Assembly (NCBI GenBank): GCA_035577985.1
Contig: DATJZY010000188.1
Span: 1 to 64,000, forward strand
Source: Candidatus Eisenbacteria bacterium
GTDB lineage: Bacteria; Desulfobacterota; Binatia; DP-6
Direction: 5' to 3'
Length of the DNA: 64,000 nucleotides
Below the pieces are notes generated by a model. That model had not been told where the DNA came from. It searched no databases and saw nothing but the letters and a program-made list of their open reading frames with translations. Both the position numbers and the translations under genes were made by a program. Each line of letters begins with the position of its first letter. Within the stretch, counting starts at the first letter, position 1. Positions 29,130 through 37,101 of this stretch are shown here, in pieces.

Positions 29130-30163
29130 TCCAGTGGCGCGACCCCGTGGCGCTCGCCGCCCTCCTCGCCGTGCCCGCGCTCGCGCTCTTCTTCCTGTGG
29201 GCGCTCCGCCAGCGCGAGCGCGCGCTCATGGCGTTCGTCGAGGCGGCGCTGCTCCCGGTCGTCGTCCCCGATCTCGACCGGCGGCGCCGCCGGGTCCGCA
29301 TGGTGCTCCTGGTCGCCGCCGCCGCCGCGCTCGCCGTCGCGCTCGCGGGCCCGATGTGGGGCTTCCACTGGGAGGAGATGCGGCGGGAAGGCATCGACCT
29401 CGTGGTCGCGCTCGACACCTCGAAGAGCATGCTCGCGACCGACGTCGCGCCCAACCGCCTCGCGCGCGCGAAGCTCGCGGTGCAGGACCTCCTCGCGCAG
29501 CTCAAGGGCGATCGCATCGGTCTCGTCGCGTTCGCCGGCACCGCCTTCGTGCAGTGCCCGCTGACGCTCGACCGGAGCGCCTTCATGGAGAGCCTCGATG
29601 CGATCGAGGTCGGGATCATCCCGCGCGGCGGAACCAATCTCACGACGGCGATCGACACGGCGCTCGAGGCGTTCGAGGGCCGCCAGGGAAGCCATCAGGC
29701 CCTCGTCCTCATCACCGACGGCGAGGACCACGAGGGCAAGGTCGAGGAGGCCACCAAACGTGCCGCCGAGCGCGGCGTCAAGATCTACACGGTCGGCATC
29801 GGCACCAGCGAAGGCGAGCTCATCCCTGTCGAGAAGGGCTACCTGAAGGACCGCAAGGGCCAGGTCGTGAAGTCGCATCTGGACGAGGAGACCCTCAAGA
29901 AGGTCGCGATCGACACGGGTGGCGTCTATCTGCACGCCGCCGGCGCCGACCTCGGCCTCGCGGACCTCTATCGCGATCACATCGCGACGATGGAGAAGCG
30001 CGAGCTCGCGAGCACGCTCGAGCGGCGCTACGAGCATCGCTTCCAGCTGCCGCTCGCGCTCGCGCTGCTCCTGCTGGTGGCCGAGCCGTTCGTCGGCGAG
30101 CGGCGGCGCGCGGCGTGGCGCGAGCGTTCGTGGTGGCGACGTCGCAGCGAGGTGGCGTCGTGA
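29126..30163 (+). CDS. batB: BatB: membrane von Willebrand factor A protein
   Basis: This 345-residue paralogue of BatA has two N-terminal helices (about 6-27 and 58-75), MIDAS DTSKSM (residues 97-102), GGTNLTTAI and LITDGEDHEG, then a C-terminal helix (LPLALALLLLVAEPF). BatA and BatB are expected to form a complex in the inner membrane. Its start overlaps batA (ATGA) and its end overlaps the TPR gene (GTGA). Confidence 0.92.
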   Translation: MIQWRDPVALAALLAVPALALFFLWALRQRERALMAFVEAALLPVVVPDLDRRRRRVRMVLLVAAAAALAVALAGPMWGFHWEEMRREGIDLVVALDTSKSMLATDVAPNRLARAKLAVQDLLAQLKGDRIGLVAFAGTAFVQCPLTLDRSAFMESLDAIEVGIIPRGGTNLTTAIDTALEAFEGRQGSHQALVLITDGEDHEGKVEEATKRAAERGVKIYTVGIGTSEGELIPVEKGYLKDRKGQVVKSHLDEETLKKVAIDTGGVYLHAAGADLGLADLYRDHIATMEKRELASTLERRYEHRFQLPLALALLLLVAEPFVGERRRAAWRERSWWRRRSEVAS

Positions 30164-31149
30164 GAGCCGCCCTCCTGCTCGTCCTCGCGCTCGGCACGAC
30201 CGGCGCCGGGTGGCTCGATCCGCACGCGACGGCGCGCCAGGCGTCCAAGCTCTATGCCGACGGGAAGTTCGACGACGCGGTCGCCAAGTACAACGAGGCG
30301 CTGGTCGACGACCCGGACTCGGCGCTGCTTCATTTGAACTTGGGCGCCGCCGCCTATCGGCAGGGCAAGTTCGACGACGCGATCAACGCGCTCGGCCAGG
30401 TGCCGTCGTCGGACACCGAGCCGGCGCGGACGGCGCGCGCCGCCTACGACACGGGCAATGCGAAGTACCGGCTCGGCGCCGCGGCGGAGACGTCGGACCC
30501 GAAGACGGCGCTCGAGCGCTGGGCCGAGGCGCTGGTCGCGTACCGGCGCGCCATGGGGGCCGATCCCGCCGACGAGGACGCGAAGTTCAACCACGAGTTC
30601 GTCGAAAAGAAGATCGCCGACCTCAAGAAGAAGCTCGAGGAGCAGCAGAAGAACAAGGACCAGCAGCAGCAACAGGATCAGAAGGACCAGAAGCAGCAGC
30701 AGGGTGAGGATCAGCAACAGCAGCAGCAACAGGCTCAGGATCAGCAGCAACAGCAGCAACGACAACACGACCAGCAGCAAGAGGAGCAGGCCGACAAAGG
30801 GCAGGACCAACAGCAGCAGCAGGATCAGCAGGACCAACGGCAGCCGGGCGAGCAGAAGGAGAAGGAACAGAAGCAGAAGGAGCAGGAGCAGGCGCAGGGC
30901 GGCGACGACCAGGAGAAGCCGGGCGACCAGAAGCCGCAGCAGGCCCAAGGCGAACCCGGCGAGCCGCAGGGCGACCAGCGCCAGGCGCAGGGCGGTGGCG
31001 CCACGGCCGGGGGCGAGCCGACGAAGGAGATGTCGCCGCACGAGGCCGAGGCGCTGCTCGACGCGCAGCGCGACCAGGAGGTCCGCCCCGACGAGATCGT
31101 GCAGCAGCTCCAGGGGGCCGGCGTCGCCGAGCCACGGGAGGATTGGTGA
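30160..31149 (+). CDS. BatC-like TPR protein with long Gln-rich tail
   Basis: This 329-residue protein has a short signal segment and about three TPR-like units (residues about 22-145: ASKLYADGKFDDAVAKYNEAL, AAYRQGKFDDAI, ALVAYRRAMGADPADEDAKFNHEF). A roughly 160-residue Gln/Lys/Glu/Asp run follows, coded largely by CAG/CAA repeats (about 30640-30990), with a short folded C-terminus (SPHEAEALLDAQRDQEVRPDEI). This matches BatC, whose linker is often Gln-rich. The repetitive DNA could vary in length between strains. Confidence 0.85.
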   Translation: MRAALLLVLALGTTGAGWLDPHATARQASKLYADGKFDDAVAKYNEALVDDPDSALLHLNLGAAAYRQGKFDDAINALGQVPSSDTEPARTARAAYDTGNAKYRLGAAAETSDPKTALERWAEALVAYRRAMGADPADEDAKFNHEFVEKKIADLKKKLEEQQKNKDQQQQQDQKDQKQQQGEDQQQQQQQAQDQQQQQQRQHDQQQEEQADKGQDQQQQQDQQDQRQPGEQKEKEQKQKEQEQAQGGDDQEKPGDQKPQQAQGEPGEPQGDQRQAQGGGATAGGEPTKEMSPHEAEALLDAQRDQEVRPDEIVQQLQGAGVAEPREDW

Positions 31150-33647
31150 GAGCCGTTCTCGTCGTCGTGACGCTGCTCACGCTGCGCGGGCTGGCGCCCG
31201 CCGAGATCCGCGTGACCGCCACCATCGACCCGGCGAAGCTCGCGGTCGGAGAGTCGGCCGACCTCGCCGTCGTGATCGACGGCACGCAGAGCGCGCCCGC
31301 CCCGCAGATCGCGAGCACCGAGGGCCTGCAGATCCGGGCGGTCGGCCCGTCCTCGAACGTCACGATCGTGAACGGCCGCGTGACGGCGTCGGTCACACAT
31401 CACTTCACGGTGGTGGCCTCGAAGCCGGGCCGCTATACGATCGGTCCGATCGGCGTCGACGTCGACGGCAAGCACTACGATGCCCCGGCGGTGACGCTCG
31501 AGGCGCTCGCCGCCGGCGCGCGATCGGCCGACGGCAGCCCGAGCCGCAACGACCAGCTCGAGCTGTCGTTGTCGCTGCCGCGCACCGAGGTCTACCTCCA
31601 CGAGCGCATCCCGCTCGGCTTGAAGCTCCTGGTGGGCGCCGTGCGCATCGGCGATCTCCAGTACCCGGCGGTTCCCGGCGACGGCTTCGCGCTCGAGAAG
31701 TTTCCCGAGCCGACGCAGCGCCGGGAGGACACGCCGAACGGGCCGCGGCAGGTCGTCGACTTCAAGACGACGCTGACGCCGCTCAAGACCGGATCGCTGA
31801 CCGTCGGGCCGGCGACCATGAACATGAGCGTCGTCGTCCAGGGACGGCGGCGCGGGCCGTTCTTCGGCGGCTTTTTCGGCGACGAGAGCCGCCCGACGCA
31901 GCTCCAGTCGCAGCCGATCACGCTCATGGTCCTGCCCCTTCCGAGCGAGGGAAGGCCGCCCGATTTCGGCGGCGCGGTCGGCCACTTCACGTTCGAGGTG
32001 ACGGCGGCGCCGGCCGAGGTCACGGCAGGCGATCCGGTGACCGTCCACAGCGTCGTGCGCGGCGACGGCGCGCTCGACGGAATCGCCCCGCCGACGATCG
32101 CCGCCGGCGACGGCTTCCGCGTCTATCCCGTGCAGACGAGCCAGCCCTCCGACCGCAACGACGAGCGGACGTTCGAGCAGGTCGTGATCCCGCTGCGCGA
32201 GGGTCCCTTCCGCCTGCCGACGCTCCGCTTCAGCTACTTCGATCCGACGAGCCGCACGTACCGGACGATCGCGCCGAGCCCGATCACCCTCACGATCCGC
32301 CCGTCGGCGCAGGCGAAGGCGACGCCCCAGATCGTCGGCGCCGTGCCGGCGCCGGCGCCCGCTCCGCAGCGCACCGAAACGCTCGGGCGCGACATCGTCT
32401 TCATCAAGGATGCGCCGGGGACGTTGCGGCCGGTCGGAGCGCGTCTGTATCGAAGCCCCGTCTTCTGGCTGCTGCAGCTCGTGCCCGTGCTCGTGTGGGC
32501 CGTCGCCACCGCCTACGACCGTCGTCGCCGGCGGCTCGCGACCGACTCGCAGTACGCGCGCTACACGCGCGCAGGACGCGAGGCGCGCGCGGCGCTCGCC
32601 CGCGCGCGCCTCGTCCTCGGGCGCGGTGACACCGCCCGCTGCCACGATCAGGTCGCCGCGGCCGTGCGCGACTACCTCGCCGCCAAGCTGGCGCTCCCAC
32701 CGGGGAGCGTGCTCGAAGCCGCGCCCGACCGTCTGCGCGCGAACGGCGCCGGCGACGCGGTGGCAACGCAGGTGACGGCCTTCTTCACCGCCTGCGAAGC
32801 CGCGCGCTTCGCGCCACGCGCGACCTCGGCCAGCGAGCTCGAGACGACGCTCGCGCAGGCGGACGCGATCGTGCGCGCGCTCGAGCGCTCGCGCCGCCTC
32901 GGCCGGGCCGCCGCCCTCGCGCTCGTCGCCCTCGCCGCTGGATCGGTCGCCGCGGCCCCCGAGAGCCCGAGCGCCCTCTTCTATCGGGCGAGCGCGCTCT
33001 ACGGCGAGGAGAAGTACGCCGAGGCCGCGGCGACCTATGAGAAGGTCCTCGCGGCGGGTGTGGAGAGCGCGCCCGTGTACTTCGATCTCGGCAACGCCTG
33101 GTTCAAGACCGGCGACGTCGGACGCGCGGTCCTCGCCTACGAGCGCGCGCTCCGCCTCGCGCCCGGCGACCCCGATCTGGCGGCGAACGTCGCTTACGCA
33201 CGCGAGCTCGCGAGCGACGTCGCCGACGAGCCCATCGCCGCCCGATTGCTCGTCCCGCTCGCGTCGCGCGCGAGCACGGACACGCTGCTCCTCGCAGCCG
33301 CCGCGGCGTGGTCGGTCCTGTGGCTCCTGCTCGCGGTCGGACCGCTGCTCCCCGGCTTCGCGCGCGCGCCGCGATTCCTCGTGGCCGCGGCGACGATCGT
33401 GCTGGGCGTGAGCGCGACGTCGGCGGGCTATCGGTGGTGGACCATCGACCACCCGACGTATGCCGTGGTGGTCGCAGTCGCCGACGCCACCGTGCGCTAC
33501 GAGCCGAACGCGAACGCCAAGCCGCACTTCGCCGCCAAGCCCGGCACGGTGCTGCGCGTCGACGGCGAGCAGAAGGGATGGTCGCAGGTCGTCGGCCGCG
33601 ACCGCCGCCGCGGCTGGATCGAGTCGGCCGCGCTGGGAGTCATTTAG
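31146..33647 (+). CDS. BatD-BatE fusion protein
   Basis: This 833-residue protein joins two normally separate Bat proteins. Residues 1-20 are a signal peptide. About 20-430 are the BatD-type repeated beta-sandwich domains (AEIRVTATIDPAKLAVGESADL; PAEVTAGDPVTVHSVVRGDG). A transmembrane helix (about 440-458) and a cytoplasmic helical segment follow. From about residue 605 a second hydrophobic, signal-like helix begins. Then come BatE-type TPR units (ALYGEEKYAEAAATYEKVLAAG...YFDLGNAWFKTGDVGRAVLAYERAL), two helices (about 715-770) and an SH3-like end (VLRVDGEQKGWSQVVGRDRRRGWI). GTG at 31146 overlaps the preceding stop (GTGA). It closes the operon. Confidence 0.87.
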   Translation: MRAVLVVVTLLTLRGLAPAEIRVTATIDPAKLAVGESADLAVVIDGTQSAPAPQIASTEGLQIRAVGPSSNVTIVNGRVTASVTHHFTVVASKPGRYTIGPIGVDVDGKHYDAPAVTLEALAAGARSADGSPSRNDQLELSLSLPRTEVYLHERIPLGLKLLVGAVRIGDLQYPAVPGDGFALEKFPEPTQRREDTPNGPRQVVDFKTTLTPLKTGSLTVGPATMNMSVVVQGRRRGPFFGGFFGDESRPTQLQSQPITLMVLPLPSEGRPPDFGGAVGHFTFEVTAAPAEVTAGDPVTVHSVVRGDGALDGIAPPTIAAGDGFRVYPVQTSQPSDRNDERTFEQVVIPLREGPFRLPTLRFSYFDPTSRTYRTIAPSPITLTIRPSAQAKATPQIVGAVPAPAPAPQRTETLGRDIVFIKDAPGTLRPVGARLYRSPVFWLLQLVPVLVWAVATAYDRRRRRLATDSQYARYTRAGREARAALARARLVLGRGDTARCHDQVAAAVRDYLAAKLALPPGSVLEAAPDRLRANGAGDAVATQVTAFFTACEAARFAPRATSASELETTLAQADAIVRALERSRRLGRAAALALVALAAGSVAAAPESPSALFYRASALYGEEKYAEAAATYEKVLAAGVESAPVYFDLGNAWFKTGDVGRAVLAYERALRLAPGDPDLAANVAYARELASDVADEPIAARLLVPLASRASTDTLLLAAAAAWSVLWLLLAVGPLLPGFARAPRFLVAAATIVLGVSATSAGYRWWTIDHPTYAVVVAVADATVRYEPNANAKPHFAAKPGTVLRVDGEQKGWSQVVGRDRRRGWIESAALGVI

Positions 33648-33648
33648 C

Positions 33649-33905
33649 TCCGAGCCAAGACTACGTCTTGGCTCGGACTAGATCCGAGTTTGTCGCGGTA
33701 GTGGCACGCGCGACCGGCATGCCGCGGCCAGCAAAGCTGGCGCGGCATAGCTGGTACGCACGATGCTCTTCACCCGACCACGGGCATTCGCCGAGCCGCT
33801 GTGCATGAACCGAATCTCCCCGATCGAGTCTGGCGCGCGTGCCCGCGCGTGTACGACCGCCACACGCTCGCGTTCCCCCCGACCCAAGACGAAGTCTTGG
33901 GTCGG
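33649..33905. repeat. Paired-palindrome element, long copy
   Basis: This 257-bp element is bounded by two perfect palindromes with 3-nt loops. The first has TCCGAGCCAAGAC at 33649-33661, loop TAC and its complement at 33665-33677. The second has CCGACCCAAGAC at 33879-33890, loop GAA and its complement at 33894-33905. Inside, ACGCGCGACCGGCAT at 33706-33720 is shared with the copy at 13496-13618. A third hairpin (33719-33748, loop AAA, one bulged G) lies next to it. In the first palindrome both arms carry G/C swaps (CGAGCC and GGCTCG against CGACCC and GGGTCG), so pairing is preserved. It fills the space between two convergent genes and begins one base after the BatD-BatE stop. Confidence 0.85.
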
Positions 33906-33915
33906 ACTATTCGGA

Positions 33916-35079
33916 CTATAGGGAGCGGAGGAACGCGAGCAGCCGCGATCGCTGGAAGCTCGAGAGCCGGGCGTACTGGTCGCGAGCGCGGCGCCCCTGA
34001 CCGTCGTGCGCGAGGATCGCGTCAGGGATCGTGGTCGCGGTACCGTCGTGCAGGTACGTCGTGAGGAGGCGCAGACCCCAGAGTGGCGCGGTGCGCATCT
34101 CGCGTCCGCTCGCCAGGCCTTGCTCGATGCCGTCGCCCAGGCTGCCCATGTCGTGGAGCAGGAAGTCCGAGAACGGCTGGAAGGTGCGGCGGCTCAAGGC
34201 CGCGATGTCGCTCGTCCCGGTCGTGAGCGTCCGGACGTGACAGCTCGCGCAGCCGATGCGATCGAAGAGCACGCTGCCGGCGAGCACCTGGCGCGTGATG
34301 GGCCCGCGCGGTGGCGCGCCGAGCATCGTCATGAAGTCGTGGAAGAGCTGCACGTCCTCACCGTCATCCTCGGGGTCTGGAACGGGATCGCAGGCCAGCA
34401 GCGTGCAGTCGCCCTGCGGACAGTTCTCGGTCGGGAAGAGCGGGCTCGTGATCCCCATCTCGTTCAGATACGCGTCGCCCGAGAAGTGCATCAGGTTCGG
34501 CACCTGGCTCTTCCAGCCGAACTTGCCGACCCTCGTCTCGCCCGTGACCGCGTCGGTCACCATGTTCGCCCGACCGGCGGTCGAGGGCGATCGCCGGGCC
34601 TGCGAGCGCGCCATGGCGCGGAACGTCGAGTCGGGCACCGCGTCGACGAGGCCCAGGCCGAAGAGCGGCGTCGTGCGCCGGCCGGCGCTCACCGTGGCCG
34701 TGCCCGGCACGACCTCGCCCACGAAGTTGCACGCCCCCTGTTCGCCGATGCCCTGGTTCTGGATGAGCGACCCGCCGAGGTTGGCGAGCGGGTCGAAGAC
34801 GCCGCCCACCACCGCGCCGAAGCGCGTCTCGACGAGCGTGCTGCCACCGCCGGTCGCGCCGACGTTGTGGCAGGTCGCGCACCCGTCACCGTTGAAGACG
34901 GGACCGAGCCCGTCGCCCACGTCCTCGATCTCCTCGAAGACTTCGCGACCGGCCTCGAAAGTCTGGACCTGCTCGGGTGTGAGGCCGCGCACCGGATCGC
35001 CGATCTCACCCGACGCCGTCGTTGCCGTCACCACCACCAACCCCAAAGCCCCCAGCAGACAAGAACGTCGTGTGCGCAT
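33916..35079 (-). CDS. Di-haem oxidoreductase (peroxidase-like, DHOR family)
   Basis: This 387-residue periplasmic protein has a signal peptide (about 1-24) and two haem c sites, CATCH (in FNGDGCATCHNVGATGGGS) and CASCH (in FDRIGCASCHVRTL). The DHOR-type motif RTTPLFGLGLVDAVPD and its second-half echo RTAPLWGLRLLTTYLHDG are also present. The family is related to di-haem cytochrome c peroxidases, with few members characterised. ATG at 35079 has an excellent GGAGGTGA site 6 nt upstream. No electron-transfer partner is adjacent. Confidence 0.88.
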   Translation of the reverse strand: MRTRRSCLLGALGLVVVTATTASGEIGDPVRGLTPEQVQTFEAGREVFEEIEDVGDGLGPVFNGDGCATCHNVGATGGGSTLVETRFGAVVGGVFDPLANLGGSLIQNQGIGEQGACNFVGEVVPGTATVSAGRRTTPLFGLGLVDAVPDSTFRAMARSQARRSPSTAGRANMVTDAVTGETRVGKFGWKSQVPNLMHFSGDAYLNEMGITSPLFPTENCPQGDCTLLACDPVPDPEDDGEDVQLFHDFMTMLGAPPRGPITRQVLAGSVLFDRIGCASCHVRTLTTGTSDIAALSRRTFQPFSDFLLHDMGSLGDGIEQGLASGREMRTAPLWGLRLLTTYLHDGTATTIPDAILAHDGQGRRARDQYARLSSFQRSRLLAFLRSL

Positions 35080-35403
35080 GGCTCTCACCTCCCCCGCGGC
35101 GAAACAGTGCAACGCACGTGCCCCGGCCTGCGGCGCTGTGCGCCGGAGCACGGCTCCGCAACGCCGCGCGAGCACCGGCGGGCGTTCGACGCGCCGCCTT
35201 GGCGCCCGCCGTGCGCGCCGCGCCTGAGCATCGCCGACCGGGTGCAGCGGCGCCCGCAGAAGGGCGCCGCACGTCGCGCACGGGAATGCACGCGCGTTCG
35301 GTCCGCACGGCGACGAACCGACGCGGCGGGCGAAGCGCGCGCGGTGCGGATGCTGCGGACCCCGCGTTGCCGGCCGCGCCCGCGGCGGAGTACAGGCGCC
35401 CGT
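35080..35403. other. Divergent intergenic region, no clear signal
   Basis: These 324 bases are very G+C-rich and separate the di-haem protein from the beta-helix protein. Apart from the ribosome-binding site of the leftward gene and a weak GGAGC-ACG-GCTCC hairpin near 35147-35159, I see no promoter, operator or small gene I can support. Confidence 0.4.
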
Positions 35404-36801
35404 ATGGAGGGCTCGGTTGCGCGCCTGGTTGCGCACCTCGTCCGCGGGGCGGGGGGCGCAGCCACGCGCGCAATCCTTGCGGCGCTACTCTGCGTCGGCG
35501 GGGTCGCGCACGCCACGACCTTCTACGTGCGCCAGAGCATGGGCGACGACGCCGCCGACGGTCGCTCGCCGTCGACGGCCTGGCGCCACGTCTCGAAGCT
35601 GTCGAACGCCATGCAGGCGGGGGACACGGCGTACGTCGGCCCGGGACTCTATCGCGAGCAGATCACGGTCGAGCACGACGGACGTCCCGATGCCGCGATC
35701 ACCTTCGTCGCCGACACGAGCGGCCGCCACACGGGCGATCCACCCGGCCCGGTCGTGCTCGCCGGCTCCGAGCCGGTCGACGAGACGATCTTTGCGCCGC
35801 TCGGGCCGCCCGGCGTCTTTCGCGCCGCGTTCCCCGACTTCGTCGTGTGGGGCGCCGTCGAGATGGACGGCCCACAGCAGCGCTACGTGCACGCCACGAT
35901 CACCCACGAGTATCTGGTCGAGAAGAAGTCGGCCGTCGACGTGGTGGCGCTGCGCCCGTCGAGCTGGTTCTACGACGAGGCGACGCGCGTGCTCTACCTC
36001 CACACGAGCGACGGCCGGCCGCCGGCGGCGCACGAGCTGGAGCTGATCCGGCGCGGCGACGGCATCTTCGTGCAGGACAAGCACTACGTCACCGTGATCG
36101 GCTTCACGTTCCGGCACATGCAGGACGCCGGCGTCAGCTTCTTCAAGGGGTCGAGCAACGGTCTCGTCTCGCATGTGATCTCGTACGGCAACCGGCAGGG
36201 CGTGCGGATCTACGGCGCCCGCGACGTGACGGTCCACGCCAGCACGCTCTTCCGCAACGAGAACTGCGGCGCGTACTTCGCGGCCGAGTCCACGGGCGGC
36301 GCCGCCATCGACAACGTCGCCTACGAGAACGTGAAGGGCCTGCGCTGGAGCAGCGGCTCCCACCGCGGCCGGGCGGTTCGGAACGTCCTGTTCGACAACC
36401 TCGAGCGCGGCCTGTCGCTCGAGGAGGTCGAGGACGCCGTCGTGATCGGCAATCGGCTCGTGGGCAACCGCGTCTCGCAGCTCTACGTGCTGCAGAGCCA
36501 CTACGTCGGTGACGACAACTGCTTCGCGAACGGTGACGCGACGCAGCTCGTCGCCGACTTCACGCCGTTCGGCGCGAACGATCGGTTCGTCACCCTGTCC
36601 GAGTATCAACGCGCAAAGGGCCAGGATCGCGCGTCGCGCGAGACGGGATGCGGGTCGCTTCCGGCGAAGGTGGACGTCCATGCCCAATCCACGTCAGGCC
36701 CGGTCGCCCTGCCCTTCGTTGACGCTCCGCGTTCAGCAATCGCGGGCGGGCCGACGTCGTCGCGGCTCCGTTCCTCTCGGACGCACGTGCGGCACCAATA
36801 A
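35404..36801 (+). CDS. Secreted right-handed parallel beta-helix protein
   Basis: This 465-residue protein has a signal peptide (about 15-38, ending VAHA). A DUF1565-like start (TFYVRQSMGDDAADGRSPSTAWRH then AMQAGDTAYVGPGLYREQI) leads into beta-helix coils (about 215-400) with repeated short strands such as YVTVIGFTFRHM, GLVSHVISYGNRQGVRIYGA and VRNVLFDNLERGLSLEEVEDAVVIGNRLVGN. Folds of this type bind or cleave polysaccharides; no catalytic set is evident. The Cys count is low, unlike the neighbouring repeat proteins. The open frame extends far upstream, but only ATG at 35404 gives a signal peptide. Confidence 0.82.
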   Translation: MEGSVARLVAHLVRGAGGAATRAILAALLCVGGVAHATTFYVRQSMGDDAADGRSPSTAWRHVSKLSNAMQAGDTAYVGPGLYREQITVEHDGRPDAAITFVADTSGRHTGDPPGPVVLAGSEPVDETIFAPLGPPGVFRAAFPDFVVWGAVEMDGPQQRYVHATITHEYLVEKKSAVDVVALRPSSWFYDEATRVLYLHTSDGRPPAAHELELIRRGDGIFVQDKHYVTVIGFTFRHMQDAGVSFFKGSSNGLVSHVISYGNRQGVRIYGARDVTVHASTLFRNENCGAYFAAESTGGAAIDNVAYENVKGLRWSSGSHRGRAVRNVLFDNLERGLSLEEVEDAVVIGNRLVGNRVSQLYVLQSHYVGDDNCFANGDATQLVADFTPFGANDRFVTLSEYQRAKGQDRASRETGCGSLPAKVDVHAQSTSGPVALPFVDAPRSAIAGGPTSSRLRSSRTHVRHQ

Positions 36802-37101
36802 TTCCCGTAGTTGCGCGGCGACGATGCGGGCCGCATCGCGGAGCGTGGGCGCGATGGGAGAGTACCATCGACGATCGTACCCCTCGCAGTGTGCCGTACA
36901 GTGGGGGGGCGACGCGACGACGCGCGCCACTATCTGGTTCGGCGAGCAGACTATCCCGAAACCTTCAGTTCGCGGGTGGTCTCGTGCGGTTTTTTCTTGA
37001 CAGCGTGGTGCCTTCTGCGGAACTGTCCTAGTCGTCACCAGATCGACCGGGAGAGCAGCGCTTCTTCTTCATCCGAGTTCTCATACCGAGGGGAGGACAA
37101 G
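36802..37101. other. Intergenic region upstream of tandem-repeat protein
   Basis: This 300-base gap is noticeably less G+C-rich toward its right end. A consensus TTGACA at 36997-37002 is preceded by a six-T run, but no good -10 box lies 16-18 nt downstream (GAACTG at 37020). A strong GGGGAGG ribosome-binding site is at 37090-37096. No small gene is supported. Confidence 0.4.

Noticed and set aside
30640-30990. CRISPR-like or satellite array in the CAG-rich stretch
   Set aside because: The triplet pattern is in-frame Gln coding without uniform repeats and spacers.
34006-35403. Upstream extension of the beta-helix gene
   Set aside because: The frame is antisense to the di-haem gene. ATG at 35404 gives a proper signal peptide.
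36985-37000. Intrinsic terminator from the six-T run after the beta-helix gene
   Set aside because: No stable stem precedes the T-run.
36997-37025. Strong sigma-70 promoter at TTGACA
   Set aside because: The -35 box is perfect, but no acceptable -10 box lies at 16-18 nt, so I do not call a promoter.
36802-37038. Small leftward open frames in the gap
   Set aside because: No ribosome-binding site or recognisable composition; probably chance.
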